From an uncultured Bacteroidota bacterium (GTDB taxonomy: Bacteria; Bacteroidota; Bacteroidia; Bacteroidales; P3), in the NCBI GenBank assembly GCA_902776365.1, contig CACYPU010000001.1, positions 186,001 through 250,000 of the forward strand: 64,000 nucleotides of DNA, in the 5' to 3' direction. The first letter of the stretch is position 1. The number at the start of each line of letters is the position of its first letter. Made by a program: the position numbers and the translations under genes. A model generated the notes under the pieces. It was not told where the DNA came from, made no database searches, and saw only the letters and a list, made by a program, of their open reading frames with translations. Positions 43,982-50,700 of this stretch are shown in pieces.

Positions 43982-44844
43982 TTTGCCAATCTCTCCACCA
44001 CGGTGCCGACAAGTTCGCGCATCTGGGGGTGGTAGTCGTTGAGGAACGTCCCTTTGGGACGGTTGGCAATGATGAGGCATACCGTGAGGGCTTCATGTCC
44101 TAGCAGGTGGCTGAAGCCGAAGATGGCCGAAGTCTCCATCTCGAGGTTGGTCACAAGAGTGTTGTCGTAGGAGAACGAAGCCAGTTTTTCGTTGAGATTG
44201 TCGATGGAGGGATGCAGGCGCACGGTGCGTCCCTGTGGACCATAGAATCCGGGAGCGGTGGCGGTGATGCCGTGGTGCATATCAAAGGCGACCTTCTTCA
44301 GCAGCAACTCGCTTCCTTTTACACAATAGGGCCGTGCCAGCCGCCCGTCGAGTTCAAGGTGTCGCAGTAACGTATCCTCCACATCTGACCACTGACCGCT
44401 GGCCTCTGACCACTCTTTATAGTAGTTCATCAGTCCATCGAGGCCGATGGCGTAGCGCGAGGCAACGTGGCTGCCACAGTCGATATCCTCCTGTAGTGAG
44501 CCGCTGGTGCCGATGCGCACAATCTGCAGGTGCCGGTCGCTTGTCACTGACCACTGGCCACCGACCACTCTCAAGGCGGCATCCAGTTCGGTCATCACGA
44601 TGTCGATGTTGTCGCATCCCATGCCGGTCGACAGGGCTGTCATACGGGTGCCATGATAGGTGCCGGTGAGGGCGTGGAGTTCGCGGTTTTGCGACTCAAA
44701 CTCCACGCTGTCGAAGATTTCTTTGAACATATTGACCCGCTCGGGGTCACCAACAAGCAGCACCTTGTCGGCCAAGGTGCTGCTCGTCAGTCTGATATGG
44801 TAGAGGCTTCCGTCGGGAGCCAGAGGCAGCTCTGAGGGTTTCAT
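43978..44844 (-). CDS. Nucleoside phosphorylase, uridine-phosphorylase-like
   Basis: 288 aa cytosolic enzyme that splits nucleosides with phosphate. VLLVGDPERVNMFKEIF (residues about 29-45), STGMGCDNIDIVMTELD and VRIGTSGSLQEDI are the phosphate and ribose-binding blocks. NLEMETSAIFGFSHLLGHE carries the Glu-Met-Glu ribose site. Two loops are coded by GTGGTCA tracts: residues about 91-101 (GGQWSVTSD) and 143-154 (EASGQWSDV). Both lie next to conserved blocks but not in them. Uridine is the most likely substrate; a purine cannot be excluded. It overlaps the upstream gene by 4 nt. Confidence 0.88.
   Translation of the reverse strand: MKPSELPLAPDGSLYHIRLTSSTLADKVLLVGDPERVNMFKEIFDSVEFESQNRELHALTGTYHGTRMTALSTGMGCDNIDIVMTELDAALRVVGGQWSVTSDRHLQIVRIGTSGSLQEDIDCGSHVASRYAIGLDGLMNYYKEWSEASGQWSDVEDTLLRHLELDGRLARPYCVKGSELLLKKVAFDMHHGITATAPGFYGPQGRTVRLHPSIDNLNEKLASFSYDNTLVTNLEMETSAIFGFSHLLGHEALTVCLIIANRPKGTFLNDYHPQMRELVGTVVERLAN
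44383..44415. repeat. GACCACT-family tract in the phosphorylase (copy 2)
   Basis: Four imperfect 7-10 nt units, read as AGTGGTCA on the coding strand. The opposite strand would read TGA stops. Confidence 0.85.
44541..44571. repeat. GACCACT-family tract in the phosphorylase (copy 1)
   Basis: CACTGACCACTGGCCACCGACCACT-like units coding VVGGQWSVTS on the minus strand. Same family as 39829 and the spacer 46065-46106. Confidence 0.85.
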
Positions 44845-46013
44845 CTTGTTCTGGTGTTGGTGGTACCGCGGGTGCTCGACGAGCGGGGTGTCGTCGTGGT
44901 GGCACTGCTACTGCGGCTGGTCGTGCTGCGCGTGGTACTGGGAGTTTCGCTGCTGCGGGTGCTCGAGGAGCGGGTCGCCGCTGGGGCTTCGCTGTTGCGG
45001 GTACTCGAGGAACGGGTCTCTACCGTGGAGCGCGTCGGGGTAGTGCTGCGAGTCTCCGTGGTGCTGCGGGTTCCATAACTGTTGCGGGTCTCTGCGGTCC
45101 CACGCGTCTCGGTGGTGCTGCGGGTTCCAGAGCCACTGCGGGTCTCGGAGGTTCCACGTGTCTCACTCGTTCCGCTGGTTCTCGAGCTTCCGCGGGTCTC
45201 GGTGGTTCCGGTACCGGAAGTGCGAGTCTCGGTGGTGCTGCGGGTGGTCGAAGAAGTGGCGCTGCTGCTGTTGTCGCCGCCGCGTGTGCCTCCTGCCGCG
45301 CGGGTCGTACTGGTCGTGGTGCTCGAGCCGCTGTAGCTGCTTCTCACTTGAGTGCCCGTGGAGGGGTTGTGGTCGCGGGTCATCTCCGCAGTGTTGATGG
45401 TGGGACGGCTGCTGCCGGGTGTCCAGGAGCCTGTAGGCATGGGGGCCGGAGTGTTAGGGTGGCGCATGTAGTAGTAGGGCAGGGGTGGAGGAGGCATGCC
45501 GGGACCGTAGGTGTAGGCGGGGGGCATCCAGCCGTGGCGGTGTATGTCATAGTGGTAGGTGCGCACATATCCGTGTCTGTGAGTCACCCTGGTGTAGGGG
45601 TGGTAGGGCGGGATGTACCAAGTCAGCGTCGGCATCCTCACATCCACCCGGAACCTCAGGTATTGGGCGGCATTGTACATCCTGCCGCCGCTGAACAGCC
45701 ACACGCCTTCCAAATCCAGTGGCATGTAGATTTCGTCGCCCGTATAGGCATCGTAACCGTAGACCCAGAGCTCGTAGTAGGAGGAGTTCACTCGCTCCAT
45801 CCACACCTCGTTGATAAGCACGTAGGTGGGGAGCTCATACTCATAGCCGAAGTAAATCATCATCTCGTTCTGTGCGTTGAGATAGCTGACGGTTCTGGTG
45901 GCTTGGCTGTAAGTGAAGTAGTGGACCGACCGTGCGGAAACTTCGAGGCTCAGGAGAGCCATAACTACTAAGATTGCAATGCGTTTCATAAGGCGTTGGG
46001 TTTTTGTTTTCAT
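44841..46013 (-). CDS. Secreted protein with a long Ser/Thr/Arg repeat tail
   Basis: 390 aa. After a signal peptide (KRIAILVVMALLSLEVSA) comes a beta-rich N-terminal region (about 40-160) with many Tyr and Trp, then a His/Tyr/Pro-rich part (YIPPYHPYTRVTHRHGY, PPPPLPYYYMRHP). The last 170 residues are almost only Ser, Thr, Arg, Gly and Glu, in loose repeats such as STTETRGT and RSSSTRSSE. The tail is strongly basic and should be disordered. No family is recognised. The start at 46013 is chosen because the promoter boxes at 46057-46027 would put the RNA start between it and the ATG at 46037; 45989 is the alternative. Confidence 0.75.
   Translation of the reverse strand: MKTKTQRLMKRIAILVVMALLSLEVSARSVHYFTYSQATRTVSYLNAQNEMMIYFGYEYELPTYVLINEVWMERVNSSYYELWVYGYDAYTGDEIYMPLDLEGVWLFSGGRMYNAAQYLRFRVDVRMPTLTWYIPPYHPYTRVTHRHGYVRTYHYDIHRHGWMPPAYTYGPGMPPPPLPYYYMRHPNTPAPMPTGSWTPGSSRPTINTAEMTRDHNPSTGTQVRSSYSGSSTTTSTTRAAGGTRGGDNSSSATSSTTRSTTETRTSGTGTTETRGSSRTSGTSETRGTSETRSGSGTRSTTETRGTAETRNSYGTRSTTETRSTTPTRSTVETRSSSTRNSEAPAATRSSSTRSSETPSTTRSTTSRSSSATTTTPRSSSTRGTTNTRTR
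44850..45340. repeat. Degenerate coding repeat, (S/T)(T)ETR type
   Basis: GC-rich imperfect repeats coding the Ser/Thr/Arg tail. This is an ordinary protein-level repeat, distinct from the short AT-leaning tracts elsewhere. Confidence 0.8.
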
Positions 46014-46026
46014 CTTTTTAGTATTG

Positions 46027-46057
46027 CAAAAGTACAAAAACTTTCACAACTGGCAAA
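46027..46057 (-). promoter_or_regulatory. Promoter of the Ser/Thr/Arg-tail protein operon
   Basis: A -33 TTTG (46057-46054), a 19-nt spacer and a -7 TACTTTTG (46034-46027), an exact consensus match. It drives the tail protein and the nucleoside phosphorylase. Confidence 0.75.
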
Positions 46058-46064
46058 AAAAAAC

Positions 46065-46106
46065 TACCACTGACCACTGACCACAGACCACTGACTACCG
46101 ATCACT
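46065..46106. repeat. GACCACT-family tract, intergenic
   Basis: Five to six units of (T)GACCACT with drift, between divergent promoters. Its phase contains stops, so it is consistent with being non-coding. Confidence 0.8.
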
Positions 46107-46171
46107 TTCCTGACAATTAGTCACTTATAAAAAATTAAGAATTTTTATTTTTATATAATGTGTTTTTTTAT

Positions 46172-46179
46172 TATTTTTG
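46172..46179 (+). promoter_or_regulatory. -7 box of the OmpA-family gene
   Basis: TATTTTTG, fitting TAnnTTTG, 22 nt before the ATG at 46202; it rules out the upstream in-frame start at 46160. Confidence 0.55.
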
Positions 46180-46201
46180 CAGCGAGAAAATAGTGTTTTT
46201 T

Positions 46202-47638
46202 ATGTATAAAATGAAACATTTTTTGATTGCTTTTTTGGCTTGTGCACTCGTTTTCGGCGCAGCCGATGTGCAGGCTCAGTCCGGAAAGAAGAAAAAGAAG
46301 AAGTCTACGAAACCGAAGACTGAGAAACCCGTGGAGCCTACCTTCACCACGCTCCCTGCCAACAGCAACGACTGCCTCTTCCCCATCAACCTTGACATGG
46401 ATGTGCCCTATGGACCCACCAACGCTCCCGACGGCGCCGGCCGCATCCAGGAGATTGTCGCCGACAAAGCACACCCCAACATCTTCGAGCGCGAGCACAA
46501 CTCCGTGTGGTACAAATTCACAGTGCCCTATAACGGCGAGTTGGAAATCAGCATCGTACAGGTCTCCCCCTGGGACGACTACGACTTCCTCGTCTATAAG
46601 AACACCGGCAACTACTTCTCCAACCAGGTGATGCTCAACAAAGTCACCCCTGTCGCCGTCAACATGGCCAATATCGACAGCGCCCTCATGTTCAAGACCG
46701 TCATGCAGAGCGAGAAGGAGAAAGCCAAAGCCGAAGCCGAGGCCAGGCGCACCGAGCGCCAGGCTGCCCGCCGGCAGACGCCCGATGACCTGCCTCCCTT
46801 GGAGACTGTTCCCGACAGCAAGCCCACCATCGGCATGTTCCACGATGCCACCGACGTTATGCTCACCAAGAACCAGACGGGCAAATACATCAAATCCATC
46901 CCCGTCCGTGCCGGCGAGGAATACTACATCGTTCTCGACAACCGCACCGTCAACGGCCAGGGCCACACCATCAAGGTCTCCGTCCACGTCAATGCCTACG
47001 AGCCCATTGTAGTCTTCTACGACCGTAAGGGCAAGAAATATGTCGACGTCAACCTGATGATTCTCGAACGTGGCGGCCAAGGCGGCGAGCGCACCATCAT
47101 CAACGACGAACACTTCCGTGGTGGACGCATCAAGTTCATCCCTGGCTACAGCTACCTCCTCTACGCCAAGCGCGACGGCTACTTCTCTGTCTACCGCGAG
47201 TTCAACTCCCGTGCCCTTATGGAGCGTGGCGACACCATCATGAAGTTCGACCTCGAACGCACCGAGCGCGGCTCCACCTTCCCCATACATAACCTCGACT
47301 TCGAAAGCGGCGAGGCCACACTTATCGGAAACTACGACTCCGTCCTCATGGACTATGTTGCCATGTTCCGCAACCACCCCGAGGTCAACTTCCTCGTCAA
47401 AGGCTACGTGCAGAGCTATGGTGTCAACGTCGAGGCCGACATGCTGCTGTCGCTCGACCGCGCCAAGAGCATCAAGAACTGGTTCATCAAGCACGGCATC
47501 GACGCCACACGCATCTCCACCGCCGGCATGACGAAGAACGAAATCAAACGTGCTGCTGCGGCAGCCCTCAACGAGAAGGGAGGAGGCTTCAGCACCGTCA
47601 AAGCCGAGCTCATCATCACAGGCAAAGACGGAAAATAA
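46202..47638 (+). CDS. OmpA-family outer-membrane / peptidoglycan-associated protein
   Basis: 478 aa. A signal peptide (KHFLIAFLACALVFGAADVQAQ) is followed by a Lys-rich stretch, a beta domain with VWYKFTVPYNGELEISIVQ (about 110-130), a charged helical segment (KEKAKAEAEARRTERQAARR), a second beta domain, and a C-terminal OmpA-like domain (about 370-470) that binds peptidoglycan (FLVKGYVQSYGVNVEADMLL, LDRAKSIKNWFIKHGI). The start may also be the ATG at 46211. It is followed after 20 nt by a hairpin terminator and then by the macroglobulin gene. Confidence 0.85.
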   Translation: MYKMKHFLIAFLACALVFGAADVQAQSGKKKKKKSTKPKTEKPVEPTFTTLPANSNDCLFPINLDMDVPYGPTNAPDGAGRIQEIVADKAHPNIFEREHNSVWYKFTVPYNGELEISIVQVSPWDDYDFLVYKNTGNYFSNQVMLNKVTPVAVNMANIDSALMFKTVMQSEKEKAKAEAEARRTERQAARRQTPDDLPPLETVPDSKPTIGMFHDATDVMLTKNQTGKYIKSIPVRAGEEYYIVLDNRTVNGQGHTIKVSVHVNAYEPIVVFYDRKGKKYVDVNLMILERGGQGGERTIINDEHFRGGRIKFIPGYSYLLYAKRDGYFSVYREFNSRALMERGDTIMKFDLERTERGSTFPIHNLDFESGEATLIGNYDSVLMDYVAMFRNHPEVNFLVKGYVQSYGVNVEADMLLSLDRAKSIKNWFIKHGIDATRISTAGMTKNEIKRAAAAALNEKGGGFSTVKAELIITGKDGK

Positions 47639-47658
47639 AAAGTGATATTTGAAACATG

Positions 47659-47688
47659 AAAACCTCTACCCCGTAGGGGTTTTCTTTT
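47659..47688 (+). terminator. Intrinsic terminator or attenuator between the OmpA-family gene and the macroglobulin
   Basis: An 11-bp stem (AAAACCTCTAC / GTAGGGGTTTT, one G-U pair), 3-nt loop and a C/T-rich tail. It ends only 15 nt before the next ATG with no promoter box in between, so it may attenuate rather than fully end transcription. Confidence 0.75.
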
Positions 47689-47703
47689 AATAGAAAAGCG
47701 ATT

Positions 47704-50700
47704 ATGCAACGAATTCTTGCATTGGCTATGCTCCTCACCCTCGGCCTCGCCGCCTCGGCGCAGACCGACTGGAAGAAGGTGCAGAAACTCATCGACAACG
47801 GCTCCTACAAGAGCGCCTACGCCCAGGCGGAGAAAGTCTATAAGAAGACGAAGAACAGCAGCGAGCTGCTCACCTCGGCGTGGTATATGATGCGGGCCGC
47901 AACGTGGTACCAGGAGGATTCCTACGACAGCTCCGTGGCTCGCTACCGTGCCATCCTGCCGCGCCTCGAGGCTCCCGAACGTGCCATCTGCTATGCTCTG
48001 CTGGGAGTGGGGGACAGTGCGCTGATGGACGAGGACCTGTTGAAGCGTACCCCCTCCGACCGGGTGAAGCAGTTCTGCGTGGGATCGGATGTCAAAGGTA
48101 AAGGCGTCGACGTCACCCCCACGGTATACGACGTGGTGGTGCAGAGTCTCTTGTTGAACGAGGCAGAAAATGGGGCAGAGCTGATTGAGAAACTGGTAGA
48201 GTTTCATAAGAACGACGGCGACGATATCCGCATCTGGCTCGACTTGGAATACCTTGAATGGCCATACAAAAGTCAGACGATTGACCCGCAGGAGTTGTAC
48301 AAGTTCTATATTAATAAGTATCGCGCGAGCAAATGCATGCGCAAAACGCAGTTCTACAGTGGTCTGGCGCAGTACCTCTACAGCCATGACCGTCGCGAGG
48401 AAGCACTCCGCTACTGCGACACGGCCATCGCCCTGGCTCCCAAGAGCACAGGCGGCAGTGCGGCGAATGCTTTGCGTGACCAGATCACACAGACCGAGAT
48501 AGTCTTCAGTTCTTACCTCAACAATACCGAAGCCCTCCCGGGACGTCCGTCGCTGCACATATTGGAATATCGCAATATCGGCCGCATCCACTTCGGCATC
48601 GCACCCTATGAAGAGGCTGAACATGGCAACCGCCCCAACCCCAAGGTGTTCCGCAGCTGGGTGCTCGAGGTGGACACCACAGATAAATACTACACTCGCA
48701 ACATCTTCTTCGATGTGCCGGCCCTCGAAACCGGGCGTTGGATGTTGGTGGCTTCGCCCGATGGCGTGTTCGACAAGAACGACGCCATGCTTGAAATCAA
48801 GTGTACCGACTTGAAAGTTATGCAAATAGGCGGGAATGTGTTCCAGCTGGTCAATGCCATCACCGGCGACCCCATCGTGGGACAGGAGGTGGTGTTTTTC
48901 AGAATGTACAACCAGGAAGAGAAGATACTCCAAACGTCTTTCTCCGATAACGACGGCCGTGTGCGTTATGAAGGGGACAATGCCCGTTATTCGTTCAGGA
49001 TTGTCCGCAATGGCTATGAGTTTGTCGACGACACTTGGAACTATGGGAACGGCAGGGAATCCAAAATGGAACATCAATCCATGCTCTTCTGCGACCGTCC
49101 CGTCTACCGCCCGGGCGACACTGTACATGTGGCCATGCTACACTATGAGACCAATGGCTTTAATGGTCGCTCACTGGAGGGTCGGAAGGTGAAATTCACG
49201 CTCCATGACCCGAATTACGAGGTACGCGACTCGGTGTATTCCGTCACCGACGACTTCGGTGTGGTTTCCGCCATGTTCATTATCCCCCGCAACTGTCTGG
49301 CCGGTGGATGGGGCGTTCGTATAGAATCTGGTGATGATTATTATGATTTTGGCGAAAACGACTATCTTGATATTTGGGTGGAAGAGTATAAACAACCCAA
49401 GTTTATGGTCTCGCTCGACGCTACCCAGCCACTCGGCAACGCTGCCGCTCAGCCGCCCACCCTCGGCCAACCCTATACCGTCCACGGCCTGGCTCAGGCC
49501 TACAGCGGTGCCAAGGTCGACGGTGCCAAGGTGCGCTACACCATCACCCGCTACACCCGCTACTGGCGCGAGTATGGCGGATTCGCCTATCAAACCATGA
49601 CCGACAGCACCGTTACCGCTGCCGACGGCTCCTTCGCCATCACTTTCACCCCCATGCCCGATAGTACGGCGAACCTCTCCAGGAAGCCTAATTTCTACTA
49701 CGAGATTTTAGCCGAGGTCACCGACCTCAACGGCGAGACCCAGAGTGACCAAACCAAGATAGTTGTGGGCTATCACAACACCACGCTGGAATTGGCAGGC
49801 ATCCCGAAACCCGAGGTCTCCGCGCTCGAGAGTGTCGCCTTCGCCCTCAAGGACATCAACGGACGCCCTTTGGAGGGCGACGTGAAAATCACCGTCAGCC
49901 GCCTCCACCTGCACGACACCGCGCGACTCCTTCTGCCGATTATGATGAGCAGAAACAACAACGTGTACAACACGCTGAGCCGCGAACGCTTCCACGAACT
50001 CTTCCCCACCTATCTCTATTCCATCGACGAATACAGGCCTCGAAACTTGAAATCGGACTGGGACTGGAGCACCACCGAGCATACCACCGCCGACGAGTTG
50101 CAGCACACCGTCAAGTTGCCCTCTCTGCAGTCGGGTTACTACAGGGTGGTGGCTACCTGTGGCGAGGAGGCTGACACTCAATATGTCCGGCTCACCCTCC
50201 CCGACGAGCGTCGTGTGCAGAGCTGTGCCTCGCTCATCTGGGCCGATATCCAATACTCCGACAATAGCTCCGTGCCCACCGCGCAGCCTGGCGACCGCAT
50301 CACCCTGCGCTATGGCTCGGCTTTCGACGACGTGCGCTTCTTTTATATCCTCGCCGGTCCCGACGGCACCGAGCTCGATGTACGCTGGCTCCCCGCCGGA
50401 CGTGGCATCAAGCGTCTCTCCATCTACGTCGACAGCGCCATGCTTGGCGACTTCACCGTCAACCTCTTTGCTGTCAAGGACGGCGTCACTAGCAGCTGGG
50501 GCGAGCACATCTATGTGCCTTTCCGCCACAAGCAGCTTAGGATGGACATCACCACCTTCCGCGACAAACTCCAACCCGGCGAACAGGAGGAATGGACCAT
50601 AAAAGTATCAGGGGTGCAAAAACCCACTCAGCCACTCGGTCACCCTGCCGCTCTCATCATGTCCATGTACGACGACGCCCTCACCTCCTATGGCCGTGGT

